This document shows, in pieces, positions 54,622 to 63,695 of a DNA stretch of 64,000 nt. Under the pieces are notes generated by a model, which saw nothing but the letters and a program-made list of their open reading frames with translations, ran no database searches and was not told where the DNA came from. Made by a program: the position numbers and the translations under genes. The stretch is from Pseudomonadota bacterium (GTDB taxonomy: Bacteria > Desulfobacterota > Syntrophorhabdia > Syntrophorhabdales > Syntrophorhabdaceae): positions 1-64,000 of the forward strand of contig JAPLKC010000085.1 of the NCBI GenBank assembly GCA_026388255.1. The letters run 5' to 3'. Position 1 is the first letter of the stretch, and each line of letters starts with the position of its first letter.

Positions 54622-57399
54622 TCAGAAGCTCCCTGCACTCTTTGGACCACCTGCATTATTCGGTGTTTTAGACCATGTGCCAAGCTGGGTGGAACCTGCA
54701 TCACCGCCCTGTGCCGGCGTCCAGTATCGCTTGTTGGCATAAACGTCTGCCACTACAGTGCCTGTATCTATATATACACCCGTATTCACCTGAACCTTAT
54801 CGGCGCTCATTATTATGGCCGGCGACGTGAGGGTGACCGTACCGCTTCCGCCGAATACTACAGCGCCGCCCGACAATTCACCACCATAAAGTTTTATCTG
54901 GGTATTGGCGTCCATCTTGCTTCCTGCATAGATATTCAAAACCCCCTGAGTCCCAAGAGCCCCTATTTTTATGATATCGGCCTGGAGCCCTGCCCCGCTT
55001 AAAATGTCAATAATCCCTTTTGTTCCGTTATTGACAATACTGAGATCACCGTAATCAGCAACAATATTTTTTCCGTAATTGACTCCGCCGTCTTTCAGGC
55101 CATCGATTTGAATTTTACCTCCGGCTGATGTAAGCTGCACCTTTGCACGGCCCGCAGCAGGAAGAGATGCATAAAGCAGCGCGAGAATTTGCCCGCTGCT
55201 TGTTACATCTATCGCGATTGAATCAGGATCAGCTTTCTGGCTGTCAATGGTAATGCTTCCCGGTTTTTCACTTGAGGTACCCATAATCCAGGGTGAATTG
55301 CTGGCCTGCACCCTGCCGCTGATATTGACCGTACCGTTGCTGTTCAATCCGATCGACCCGCCGCCTGTTAACCGGTTGTCGGTAAATGCCTCAATAAGCG
55401 CTCCACTAACGAGCGATAAGTCCCCACCGGCAGTTGCGGAAAAGGTATCTGTGCCCCATATTCCTCCGCTTATCGTGATATTCCTATCCGCCGTAAATCC
55501 TACGTTTGCAAATCCGTCTATATTTGCATTTGCGCCAAGCGTTATATCACCGCCTGAGCCTTTTGCATTCACAGTCAGTTCCTGGGATGAACGAGACTTG
55601 TTGTTTCGGAGGGCAGTTGCCTCCAGCCGCAGTCTCTCTGCTTCGGCGAGCTGATCCGGGGCCGAAGTGTTGAAATAGGTATAATAGTCGTTTTGCGCAA
55701 GGGTGTTTAAGTTATCATAGGTCGTGGTACTCCCTGAGAGGGCAACATATCGCGGGATGTCTGTAACGGTGTTTATGGCCGCCACTGATTCAACTGTTTT
55801 TATGTACCCCAGCCTGATGAGGTCCTGTCTTCTGAATGGCGTAAAATACTGGTCGTGGCCGCCCTGGGCGCCTGTCGTGTTATGCTGCGGATTATTGCTC
55901 ACAAGGGCATACGTCACCGGCAGCGGCCTCATGACCTCATAGGTAATTACATAGGACCTGTATGTGAAATCCCCTGTCACAGACGGATTGCGGTATGGGC
56001 CCACCTGGACGAATCCATTATATAAACGGGCATCCACATTTGACCCTGTCATGGCGTCCTGCTTTGCCTGCTCTGTTGCAAAATAATTCGAGTAGGCCAC
56101 AGTAGTGCTCGCCGCATCAGAGGTTGCTCCGTGCACGAGTTTTGTGCCCGTTGCAATCGGCGCGTAAGCCTGCCATTTGTCCACACCATAGTATTCACCC
56201 GAAGCCTGGGTGAGCTTCGCCCTGTCTGCAACCGATAAGGCAGGTATCGATGCCGAGATGGTTTGATTGATGTTGACGGAACCGTTTGACGCAGCAAGTT
56301 TCAGGGTTGACAGGCCGGAGTTTACGGTAAAAGGTCCGGTAACGTTTATATTGCTTTGCGAATCCAGTTCGAGCTTGTCTGGCGTTCCGGAAGGTATGGC
56401 AACCCCGAAAGTTCCCGCAATATTAAGACTGTCGAAATCAAATACGGTAAAGGCCGGGTTGCCCTTTATATCACCTGTAGCAACCTGGATATTGTTTCTT
56501 GAAAGCTGTCCGCCCATATCTATGGTATCACCTGAGCCGAGGGTAAAAGTCCCCTGTTTTGAGGCATTATGCGTTACATCTGATCTGCTTTCAAGGGTCT
56601 TCAGGAGATTGTCGGATGCAATGACCAAACTCGCACCGGACAACATAACAAGATTGGTATTTATCAGCGTTCCTGCAGAAATTGTTTTCTGCTGTTCTGA
56701 GACAGCATTATTTATGTTATTCAGATTTAACGTCGTAACACCTGTATTCGTTCTGATGTCTCCCTTCAGATGGATAAGCGTTGATGTCTGAATCAGGCGT
56801 CTTAAATCTACATCAACAGGGTCAGGCAGACTGTTTGATCCGGGAGGCAAAATAAGCATTTTGCCCGCATCCACAGGTATTCTTTCGCCAAACCGGCTGC
56901 TGATTGATGCCTTGGCTGCCCCTTCTACTACGATAAACTTTGCATAGCCTCCCGGTGCGTGTTCAATCAAAACAGTTGCCCTGTCTGCCTCATAGGAAAC
57001 ATTGCCTGTTATGATATTTATTGAACCGGCTTCTTTTGGTACCTGCATAAGGAGTGTGCCGCGCTCTAACGTAAACCCTCTGGTATTATTATCTACGTTA
57101 AGCACGGTGTTCGAGCCCAGCCTGGCCAGTGTACCGTCAGGAAAGACAATCTCTGTCCTAGAATCCCCTCCTGTAGAAACCTGCCCGGCAGCCTGAAAAA
57201 CATCGTTGACCTTTACCGGCTCAGGGGCCGAACCACCCTTTGACAATCGCGTTTCTCCGCTCACAAACGTGATAACAGCGCTGTTCGTGGTCTGACTATA
57301 CAGTAGTGTTGTAAAGCATGTTATACATGCAAGGAGTAAGAAGAAGGCAATGCTGTGCCTGCAATGAATCTTTGAAGTTTTCTTGAGAAGAGAAAACAT
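54622..57399 (-). CDS. Large FecR-domain surface protein with filamentous strand-rich body
   Basis: A 925-residue exported protein. A signal peptide (SIAFFLLLACITCFTTLLYSQ) is followed by a FecR-like domain (about 40-190; EIVFPDGTLARLGSNTVLNV, FTLERGTLLMQVPKEAGSINIITGN). The rest is rich in Gly, Asn, Ser and Thr with many short beta-strand-like repeats (for example NINGxG-, ITISGGIWG-, VNISGRVQAS-type), resembling filamentous-haemagglutinin-like solenoids. The N-terminus lacks the two-partner-secretion domain. Twelve bases upstream lies the outer-membrane barrel gene, a likely partner. Confidence 0.75.
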   Translation of the reverse strand: MFSLLKKTSKIHCRHSIAFFLLLACITCFTTLLYSQTTNSAVITFVSGETRLSKGGSAPEPVKVNDVFQAAGQVSTGGDSRTEIVFPDGTLARLGSNTVLNVDNNTRGFTLERGTLLMQVPKEAGSINIITGNVSYEADRATVLIEHAPGGYAKFIVVEGAAKASISSRFGERIPVDAGKMLILPPGSNSLPDPVDVDLRRLIQTSTLIHLKGDIRTNTGVTTLNLNNINNAVSEQQKTISAGTLINTNLVMLSGASLVIASDNLLKTLESRSDVTHNASKQGTFTLGSGDTIDMGGQLSRNNIQVATGDIKGNPAFTVFDFDSLNIAGTFGVAIPSGTPDKLELDSQSNINVTGPFTVNSGLSTLKLAASNGSVNINQTISASIPALSVADRAKLTQASGEYYGVDKWQAYAPIATGTKLVHGATSDAASTTVAYSNYFATEQAKQDAMTGSNVDARLYNGFVQVGPYRNPSVTGDFTYRSYVITYEVMRPLPVTYALVSNNPQHNTTGAQGGHDQYFTPFRRQDLIRLGYIKTVESVAAINTVTDIPRYVALSGSTTTYDNLNTLAQNDYYTYFNTSAPDQLAEAERLRLEATALRNNKSRSSQELTVNAKGSGGDITLGANANIDGFANVGFTADRNITISGGIWGTDTFSATAGGDLSLVSGALIEAFTDNRLTGGGSIGLNSNGTVNISGRVQASNSPWIMGTSSEKPGSITIDSQKADPDSIAIDVTSSGQILALLYASLPAAGRAKVQLTSAGGKIQIDGLKDGGVNYGKNIVADYGDLSIVNNGTKGIIDILSGAGLQADIIKIGALGTQGVLNIYAGSKMDANTQIKLYGGELSGGAVVFGGSGTVTLTSPAIIMSADKVQVNTGVYIDTGTVVADVYANKRYWTPAQGGDAGSTQLGTWSKTPNNAGGPKSAGSF

Positions 57400-57410
57400 C
57401 AGGCAGCTCC

Positions 57411-58385
57411 TTAAAATTTAATCTTTATCCCGATATTCGGGGCTAAATTTACTACGTTATACTCAAAAACGCCGTTATTTGACTGGTTGAATGCCGCGAA
57501 GCTTGAAAATGTCAGAATCAGCCAAGGCTTTGGCTTATAAGTTATCCCAAGCGAAACAGACTCATTGTAATCTTCACGACCGTCCTCCTGGTAAGGAATG
57601 TATGAAATGCGAATGCTCACATCAACAGATAGTTTCGACGTAATATCAAGGTTGTACCCGGCAACAGCAGAATGATAGTCCCTTTGATAAATTTTCGGGT
57701 CTGAAAAACCTAACTGGCTTGAATAGCCTCCATAGAGATAGTGCGCCCGGGACAGGGGAAAGGTTTTAAAAAAACCAAGTGTTATACTGTGGTTGCGAAA
57801 ATACTCGCCTACCCCATCTTCATTGGTAAGCCTGTTATAGTTATAACGGCCAAAAACTGCCAGGTTGGAAAGTTCGGGTATGGCATAAGAAAGTCCGGCC
57901 CCCACGTTTAAGCTGTCAAAATTCATATCCTTAAACCTGTCATAACGGAACCATTGCTGTACAAAGGTAATTTCGCCAAGCAGGTTGGGACGTATTATGG
58001 GCTGGTACGAAATCCCGGTAGTGGTAACAATATAATTATCATCCTGCGGGTTATTTTTTGTCAGGGCTACGTTGCTTGTCCAGTTTCCTGCAAGATTCCC
58101 GAAAACGGAAAAAGGTTCGTATTCGGATTTTCGTTTAAGGATATATTGCTGTCCTAACGCATCGTCTCCGGGCGAGACAGGGGCGGTTATGTCTTCCGGT
58201 CTGGGCTTAAAAACTTCCGTTGCCTTGCGTCCCAGTTGTGAAAGCTCTTCAATGTCGGTGCGCTTTTCTACTTCAATCCGGGAGCTTTCGGGGGGCTGTT
58301 GTCCCCAAACCACAGGCGTAAAAAAACACCCTAATATAACAAAAACTAAAAAGACCATTACAGTGATTTGATCTACGATTTTCAC
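57411..58385 (-). CDS. Outer-membrane beta-barrel protein
   Basis: About 324 residues with a signal peptide (KIVDQITVMVFLVFVILGCFFTPVVWGQ) under a GTG start at 58385. The mature part begins with a charged helix (RIEVEKRTDIEELSQLGRK) and continues as alternating aromatic/hydrophobic strands ending in Phe (NIGIKIKF), typical of outer-membrane barrels. It precedes the FecR-domain protein gene on the same strand, 12 bases apart, so it may export or anchor it. It is too short for a TpsB transporter and lacks POTRA domains. A frame to 58439 exists. Confidence 0.7.
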   Translation of the reverse strand: MKIVDQITVMVFLVFVILGCFFTPVVWGQQPPESSRIEVEKRTDIEELSQLGRKATEVFKPRPEDITAPVSPGDDALGQQYILKRKSEYEPFSVFGNLAGNWTSNVALTKNNPQDDNYIVTTTGISYQPIIRPNLLGEITFVQQWFRYDRFKDMNFDSLNVGAGLSYAIPELSNLAVFGRYNYNRLTNEDGVGEYFRNHSITLGFFKTFPLSRAHYLYGGYSSQLGFSDPKIYQRDYHSAVAGYNLDITSKLSVDVSIRISYIPYQEDGREDYNESVSLGITYKPKPWLILTFSSFAAFNQSNNGVFEYNVVNLAPNIGIKIKF

Positions 58386-58632
58386 AATATAAATCCGGAC
58401 CCTTGCATTAAGTAATACTATATTATAGACGTTTTGCAAGAAAGGTCAATGCCAATAAATTTAGAACAGTGAATCTCCTCATTTTACAAGGCAGGGAGGT
58501 TCGTTGTAATATTCCGTTAACTTTTACTGTTGAATCTTAACCAAAAATTGCTATAATACAGCGGATATATAAAAATGCGCACTTTATGTCTTGACGTAAT
58601 GGCATCACGAATAATACTACAGGGATACTTGG

Positions 58633-59637
58633 ATGCCCGCAAAACAACATAAAATAATAATAATAATCGCAGTAATGTCATTCCTGATAATGCAAACCCT
58701 GATCTTTGCAAGTATACCCAAGAGTACAGAAAATGAGCCTGTAAATGTTATTGTAAAAAGCGGGACAAGCCTGAACAACATAGCCGGTCTGCTGAAAGAT
58801 GACGGTATCATATACTCATCCCATCTTTTTATGCTTTATTCGTTTCTTACCAGAAGTAAGCTGATAGCAGGCGAATACGAGCTGAAAAAGAACATGTCTA
58901 CCTTTGATATTATCATGAAAATGAAACATGGTGAGAGAAATATATATACATTGAAGATTATTGAAGGTTACAATATATACAATGTAGCGGAAACAATTCA
59001 AAATGCAAAAATTACGAAAAAAGATGAATTCATACGCCTCGCAACAAGCCGTGATTTTCTCGGCAGATTAAAAATAGATTCCGGTTCCTTGGAAGGGTAT
59101 CTTTCACCGGATACATATTATTACAGCAAAGAAACCGATGTAGACAAGTTTATAGAAAGGATAGTGCAGAGAACTTTTAAGTTTTTTGAAAAAGAAAGTA
59201 TACGGGACAGGATGCAAGAATTAAAAATGGATATTTACCAAACATTAACCCTTGCATCAATGATAGAAAAAGAAGCAAAAATGAAAGAAGAAAAACCACT
59301 GATTTCGGCAGTTTTTCATAACAGGCTCAAAAAGGATATGTCGCTCGATTGTGACCCCACCGTGGTATATGGAACAGGTGCATTTTACCGGCCGATAACA
59401 AAATCAGATCTGGCAACCCATACCCCTTATAACACATATAAGCTCCGAGGGCTGCCAAAGGGTCCGATTTGCATACCCGATAAAAATTCAATTATGGCAG
59501 CGCTTTATCCTGCACCTGTGAATTATCTATTTTTTGTCTCCAGAAATGATGGCACCCATGTCTTTTCAAATGACATGAATACACATAACCATTTTGTACA
59601 CATATACCAGAGAGTAAAAAACACAAAAAAACAGTAA
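58633..59637 (+). CDS. mltG: Endolytic murein transglycosylase MltG
   Basis: A 334-residue membrane-anchored YceG/MltG protein that cleaves nascent glycan strands. One N-terminal helix, then a LysM-like region (VNVIVKSGTSLNNIAGLLKDDGII), the YceG signature LEGYLSPDTYYY, catalytic Glu in LTLASMIEKEA, VFHNRLKKDMSLDCDPTVVYG and NTYKLRGLPKGPI. The family usually sits near yqgF, here it is alone on the plus strand and precedes the thiolase gene by 17 bases. Length is typical. Confidence 0.94.
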   Translation: MPAKQHKIIIIIAVMSFLIMQTLIFASIPKSTENEPVNVIVKSGTSLNNIAGLLKDDGIIYSSHLFMLYSFLTRSKLIAGEYELKKNMSTFDIIMKMKHGERNIYTLKIIEGYNIYNVAETIQNAKITKKDEFIRLATSRDFLGRLKIDSGSLEGYLSPDTYYYSKETDVDKFIERIVQRTFKFFEKESIRDRMQELKMDIYQTLTLASMIEKEAKMKEEKPLISAVFHNRLKKDMSLDCDPTVVYGTGAFYRPITKSDLATHTPYNTYKLRGLPKGPICIPDKNSIMAALYPAPVNYLFFVSRNDGTHVFSNDMNTHNHFVHIYQRVKNTKKQ

Positions 59638-59654
59638 AAGAAGGAGGGAAGTTT

Positions 59655-60836
59655 ATGGCAAAAGATGTAGCAGTTATTGGAGTTGGTCAGACTTCGTTTG
59701 TCAGGGGCTACGAAGGCTCGATCAGGGAATTGGCCTTTGAGGCTTTCAGGGAAGCGACGCAGGACGCAGGCATCATGCAAAAGGATATTGCAGCTTCTAT
59801 TTTTTGTTCGGCGCCTGAATACGACAAACAGAGATCGCCTGCAGGCGTTCTGGCAGAGTATCTGGGACTCATTCCCCAGCCGACCTTTTATATTGAGACT
59901 GTTTGTTCATCAAGCAGCAGCGGCTTAAAGGTGGCATACAGCATGATTAAAGCCGGATTACATGATGTAGTGGCTGTTGTCGGCTTCCAGAAGATGTCGG
60001 AGATTACATCCGCAGAATCACAGGAAAGAATGGGCCGCGGCGCTGATATTCAGTGGGAAGCGCCATTTGGCACTATGATGCCTGCCTATTATGCGCTCTA
60101 TGCACAGGCATATATGGCAAAAAATGGTTTAACGCATGATGATCTGAGAGATGTCCGTTTAAAATCAGCAACTTATGGCCAGGTCAACGAGAGAGCTGTG
60201 TACCGTAAGGGCATTAAGGCAGCAGACTTTGATCCGACAAACCCCGATGCTAAGATGGCAGGTGCAGTAGCATGGCCATTACGGGTTGGTGATGCATGCG
60301 CCAATGCAGACGGCGCTTCCTGCGTTATTCTGGCAAATGCAGAAAAAGCAAAGGCTTTTTCAAAGAAACCTGTATGGATCCTCGGTATAGGCGCTGCTTC
60401 CGAAGCAGTCAATATGGCTGCAAGGCCTGATTTTGCTCAGGGCCTGAGCGTCGGCTATAAAGCTTCGGCAGAGGCATACAAAATGGCCGGTATAACCGCA
60501 AAAGATGTAAAAGTTGCTGAAGTGCATGACTGTTTCACCATCGCAGAGATTATGGCATATGAAGGACTTGGATTTGCACCCATGGGCGACGGCAAGCAGC
60601 TTATTCGTGAAAAAGCAACATACAAGGAAGGTCGGATTCCTGTAAACGTTGATGGTGGTCTCCTTTCCAAGGGTCATCCAATCGGCGCAACAGGCGGATC
60701 ACAGATACGTACAATAGTTCTGCAGTTAAGAGACGAGGCAGGCCCCATGCAGGTACCGGGAAGCCCGGAAATAGGTCTTGTTCACAATGTCGGCGGCGTT
60801 GGCCTGTATGGCAATGTTACAATCTTTGGGAGGTGA
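59655..60836 (+). CDS. Thiolase-family protein (SCP-x/acetyl-CoA acyltransferase type)
   Basis: A 393-residue thiolase-fold protein. AVIGVGQTSFVRGYEGS starts it, the nucleophile Cys84 lies in ETVCSSSSSGLKVA, VAEVHDCFTIAEI and GGLLSKGHPIGATGG give the His-containing active site, and LVHNVGGVG ends the fold. It uses the thiolase variant that works with a separate DUF35 zinc/OB protein, encoded four bases downstream. Known pairs of this kind include acetoacetyl-CoA thiolases of archaea and BbsAB of anaerobic toluene degraders; the substrate here is not determinable. Confidence 0.88.
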   Translation: MAKDVAVIGVGQTSFVRGYEGSIRELAFEAFREATQDAGIMQKDIAASIFCSAPEYDKQRSPAGVLAEYLGLIPQPTFYIETVCSSSSSGLKVAYSMIKAGLHDVVAVVGFQKMSEITSAESQERMGRGADIQWEAPFGTMMPAYYALYAQAYMAKNGLTHDDLRDVRLKSATYGQVNERAVYRKGIKAADFDPTNPDAKMAGAVAWPLRVGDACANADGASCVILANAEKAKAFSKKPVWILGIGAASEAVNMAARPDFAQGLSVGYKASAEAYKMAGITAKDVKVAEVHDCFTIAEIMAYEGLGFAPMGDGKQLIREKATYKEGRIPVNVDGGLLSKGHPIGATGGSQIRTIVLQLRDEAGPMQVPGSPEIGLVHNVGGVGLYGNVTIFGR

Positions 60837-60840
60837 TACG

Positions 60841-61254
60841 ATGGGATTCGAAAAATTTGGAAGAAAAAGTTTTACAGCTATGACAAAAATGGCAAAGTTC
60901 GTCGATTTGTTAGGAGAAGGAAAGGTTCAAGGTACGGTATGTAAACAGTGCGGCGCAAAGTATTTCCCGCCAAGGGCCGATTGTGCTGCATGTCTGTCAA
61001 AAGATATGGACTGGTTTGAAATGCCGAAAAGCGGCAAGCTTGAGACCTTTACAACTGCTTACTATGCACCCTTCGGTTTTGAGAAGGATTGTCCCTATAT
61101 TATGGGTGTTGTTGATTTCGGCGCCGGGCCGAAACTTTTTGCACGTCTTGCAAGCGATATTAAACCGGAAGATGCAAAAGTTGGAATGGATGTAACGATC
61201 AGACCGTTGAAGTATGATGACGGTCAGATGTCATTTGAGATTGCAAAAGCGTAG
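60841..61254 (+). CDS. DUF35 zinc-ribbon/OB-fold partner of the thiolase
   Basis: A 137-residue protein with a rubredoxin-like zinc ribbon (VCKQCGAKYFPPRADCAACLSKD) and a C-terminal OB fold (LETFTTAYYAPFGFEKDCPYIMGVVDFGAGPKLFARL). Such proteins bind acyl-CoA and bridge to thiolases. The ATG at 60841 has GGGAGGTG upstream and lies four bases after the thiolase stop, so the two are translated together. A strong terminator follows. Confidence 0.9.
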   Translation: MGFEKFGRKSFTAMTKMAKFVDLLGEGKVQGTVCKQCGAKYFPPRADCAACLSKDMDWFEMPKSGKLETFTTAYYAPFGFEKDCPYIMGVVDFGAGPKLFARLASDIKPEDAKVGMDVTIRPLKYDDGQMSFEIAKA

Positions 61255-61320
61255 ATATTGTAATATATCTCCCTGCCGGTGAAAGTATTTGCCGGTAACG
61301 GGTAAAAATCAGTACATAAT

Positions 61321-61350
61321 AAAAAAGGCTGCCTTCGGACAGCCTTTTTT
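61321..61350 (+). terminator. Rho-independent terminator after the thiolase/DUF35 genes
   Basis: AAAAAAGGCTG pairs with CAGCCTTTTTT around an 8-base loop containing TTCG, followed by the T-run that belongs to the stem. The A/T symmetry means it could stop transcription in both directions. Confidence 0.93.
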
Positions 61351-61579
61351 ATTACGCTTTTTCAAATTTCCCATGAGCACTATTTCTATAAGGGACAATG
61401 CCGAACCTTTAAGCTCTGGTCGAACTGCCGCGCAGGGCTGTTGCTTCGCATACTTTATTGAATAAAAATGTTATACAGGCAATACAAGTTGTAAAAAAAT
61501 ATACGATATGTACTCCAAGAAGCATACAAGGAGTCTCCCTGCTGCAAACTTGCAGGAAATAATCAAGTTTAAATAATTC

Positions 61580-61628
61580 TTGACAAATTGAGCACCATAA
61601 TGTAATACATTGTATTGCTATGTATTAC
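61580..61628 (+). promoter_or_regulatory. Promoter and operator of the RHH-PilZ gene (site A)
   Basis: TTGACA (61580-61585), a 17-base spacer and TAATAC (61603-61608) form the promoter. Overlapping the -10 is AATGTAATACAT (61599-61610), part of a larger inverted repeat GTAATACAT/ATGTATTAC (61602-61610 with 61620-61628) and an inner palindrome AATACA-T-TGTATT. This is a convincing dimer or tetramer operator for a ribbon-helix-helix protein. The rest of 61351-61683 holds no gene. Confidence 0.65.
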
Positions 61629-61683
61629 GACAGGCAATTTAAATATTCAATAAAAGATAGGCTCTTAAATACTGGAGATGGAC

Positions 61684-62190
61684 ATGGGTAAAAATATCAC
61701 TATATGTTTTCGTACCAGTGAAGATTTACGCAATGAATTGAAGAAGATTTCAAAGGAAGAAAGAAGGACTTTGTCTTCAACAATAGAGACTATTATTTAT
61801 CAGTATTTGCAGAACGGGAAAAAAGATCAAAATATGAACGAAGAAAAACGTCGCTATCCGCGAAAGCAGGTTTCTCTTCCTGCCTTGGTTAGTAAACCCG
61901 GTTCAAACGATCATACAATACAGGCCGGGATAGTCTTAGATTTATCTCTTAACGGGATACAGGTTTCAATCCCCAATAATTATAAGTATAGTATACAAGA
62001 AAACGCTGAAAATGGTGATACTCCGAAGATATCTATTATCTTTACATTACCTGACAGTAAAAAACTTCTAACCATGCAATGCACGCCTCGACATGTGTAT
62101 AATTCCAAAGATGAGACCAATATTGGGGCGAATTTTGTTGATACTGATTTTGCGGGTTGTCAAACACTCCAGAGCTACCTGATTAATTAA
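61684..62190 (+). CDS. Ribbon-helix-helix/PilZ fusion regulator
   Basis: A 168-residue protein. Residues 1-45 form a CopG/Arc-like ribbon-helix-helix unit: a strand (NITICFRTS), then SEDLRNELKKISKEERRTLSSTIETII. A short linker leads to a PilZ domain with both c-di-GMP motifs intact: R56-R60 (RRYPR) and D86-x-S88-xx-G91 (DLSLNG). The ATG at 61684 is preferred over 61678 because GGAG at 61674-61677 has proper spacing only for it. A strong palindrome covers its promoter. It is likely a transcription factor switched by c-di-GMP, and it precedes a PEP-CTERM gene. Confidence 0.8.
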   Translation: MGKNITICFRTSEDLRNELKKISKEERRTLSSTIETIIYQYLQNGKKDQNMNEEKRRYPRKQVSLPALVSKPGSNDHTIQAGIVLDLSLNGIQVSIPNNYKYSIQENAENGDTPKISIIFTLPDSKKLLTMQCTPRHVYNSKDETNIGANFVDTDFAGCQTLQSYLIN

Positions 62191-62244
62191 TCTGCAACTA
62201 CATTTATAAGGGTTTGAATTGTTTATTTTATGGTGTGAGGGTTA

Positions 62245-62967
62245 CTATTTTTTATTGGAGGGCATTTTTACATTACAAAGTTTCGTTAATTTCTTCCTGT
62301 AGATCACAAGACCTGCCAAACCAAAAAGAAGCAGATAAAAAATGTTCGGCTCAGGGACTGTTGCGGCGACCCCGGGTACCTTATCGCTGCCACCGTCGTT
62401 AAACCCTCTGAAACGGGCAACAAAAAATTCACCTTCGTCTGATCTTGCCTGCATAAAACTGCCCGTATTCAGTTGATCCAGATTCTTTCCTGTTAGAGTA
62501 AAAGCAAAACTTGCATTTCCGCCAACACTAATCCCCTTGGATGGGTCGCCACCACCCAGAAAGTCTCCTTTTAAAGCTGCACCAATATCATATTTGCCAA
62601 ATGGCGATGCACTGATAGTGTCTTTAAAGCTTGATCCACCAAGGAGGCTAAAAAAAGAGTTTGAACCAGATAGACTTACATTCGTAATATAATTGTTCGG
62701 ATTATTAAATACAAACCCTGTTAAAAAACCGCCATTACTTGAAGGGCTTGTGTTTTTTAAAGTAACATCCAGTTCCGCCCTTGTTGGCGAGAAAAGTCTG
62801 TATGTAAATTCACCGATAAAATCACCGAGCTTTTCGGTGCTTCTCGAGGCATCTCCGGTAATTGTATCGGCGTAGCCTATAGCCGGGCAAAAAGCACAAA
62901 GAGTAAAGATTGATATTGCCAATACGGTAATTTGATATATTTTGCTGCTCATTTTATAAATGCTCAC
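62245..62967 (-). CDS. PEP-CTERM sorted surface protein 2
   Basis: A 240-residue exported protein. The signal peptide (SSKIYQITVLAISIFTLCAFCPAIGYA) is followed by a strand-rich domain with no name that I recognise. The sorting tail is VPEP, then a hydrophobic helix (NIFYLLLFGLAGLVIY) and RKKLTKL, with a short extra end. It should be processed by exosortase such as that at 35.7 kb. It starts with GTG after GGAG; ATG at 62952 is the alternative. Its promoter shares the AATGTAATATAT motif with the neighbouring RHH-PilZ gene, which converges on it. Confidence 0.85.
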   Translation of the reverse strand: MSIYKMSSKIYQITVLAISIFTLCAFCPAIGYADTITGDASRSTEKLGDFIGEFTYRLFSPTRAELDVTLKNTSPSSNGGFLTGFVFNNPNNYITNVSLSGSNSFFSLLGGSSFKDTISASPFGKYDIGAALKGDFLGGGDPSKGISVGGNASFAFTLTGKNLDQLNTGSFMQARSDEGEFFVARFRGFNDGGSDKVPGVAATVPEPNIFYLLLFGLAGLVIYRKKLTKLCNVKMPSNKK

Positions 62968-62985
62968 TTATTAACTCCACATTTT

Positions 62986-63014
62986 AATATATTACATTGT
63001 AATACAATTGTCAA
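62986..63014 (-). promoter_or_regulatory. Promoter of PEP-CTERM gene 2 with shared motif (site C)
   Basis: On the minus strand TTGACA (63009-63014), a 17-base spacer and TATATT (62986-62991) form a near-consensus promoter. The spacer and -10 contain ATTGT-AAT-ACAAT-type and TTACA-T-TGTAA palindromes and AATGTAATATATT (62986-62998), the motif of sites A and B. A repressor bound here would block RNA polymerase. Nothing coding is seen in 63015-63266. Confidence 0.65.
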
Positions 63015-63266
63015 GTCAAATATTATTTCTGTCAAATATTATTTCATTCCATGGCTCCATAAATATCTTCGGATAAACCTGCCATTATATTAAGCAAATA
63101 TTGTAGCCAAATATTGCAATCCCATACGCATGCCGTGCGGAAATACAAGATAGGCGAAGCTTTCCGGTTAACAATATTCTTTTTAAAAGTACATGATTAA
63201 AAAGCTGCAATAATTTAATTCTATTTTTTAGCTAAATAAATTTGATAATTTTCCGATAATTCTATC

Positions 63267-63581
63267 ATGCAGATAGTAGGAATCAAACAGAGGCAATCTG
63301 TGATATGCAGGAGATGTGAGTCTGAGATGTTACCTGAATATGATTATACAAACAGGGTAAGGGTTCTTGTGTGTTCCAACCCAAGTTGCCTGCACAGGGA
63401 ATATCCTGATTATCCCCGCAGAAACGGCAACCAGGAAGTTTGCTATATCTGCGGCAAAATATTTAGTTTTAAACAAGATGAATTGGGGATTGTATGCCAG
63501 GAGTGTAAGAACAAGATAAGAAGAGATAGAGAACACAGACAGGGCAAGGCACGGAGAGACAGCGTACAGTGTGGCATGTAA
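63267..63581 (+). CDS. Small zinc-ribbon protein
   Basis: A 104-residue protein with CxxC-type pairs: CRRC, CSNPSC, CYIC and CQEC, implying two zinc ribbons, followed by a strongly basic tail (NKIRRDREHRQGKARRD). A nucleic-acid contact is possible. There is no obvious ribosome-binding site, and the family is not recognised. The truncated gene downstream is on the same strand. Confidence 0.6.
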   Translation: MQIVGIKQRQSVICRRCESEMLPEYDYTNRVRVLVCSNPSCLHREYPDYPRRNGNQEVCYICGKIFSFKQDELGIVCQECKNKIRRDREHRQGKARRDSVQCGM

Positions 63582-63695
63582 ACAATGAACTGTAAATTGC
63601 ACGTGGCGGGATATCTAAATGTCCTTAAGGCAGGCCGAAGAACATTGGATATATCAAGGGATTAAGGTGTAAACGCTTAGGAGGGGCAAGGGCAC

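Noticed and set aside
54483-54740. 85-codon minus-strand frame after the FecR gene
   Set aside because: It overlaps the 3' end of the FecR-domain gene in another frame and has no features of its own.
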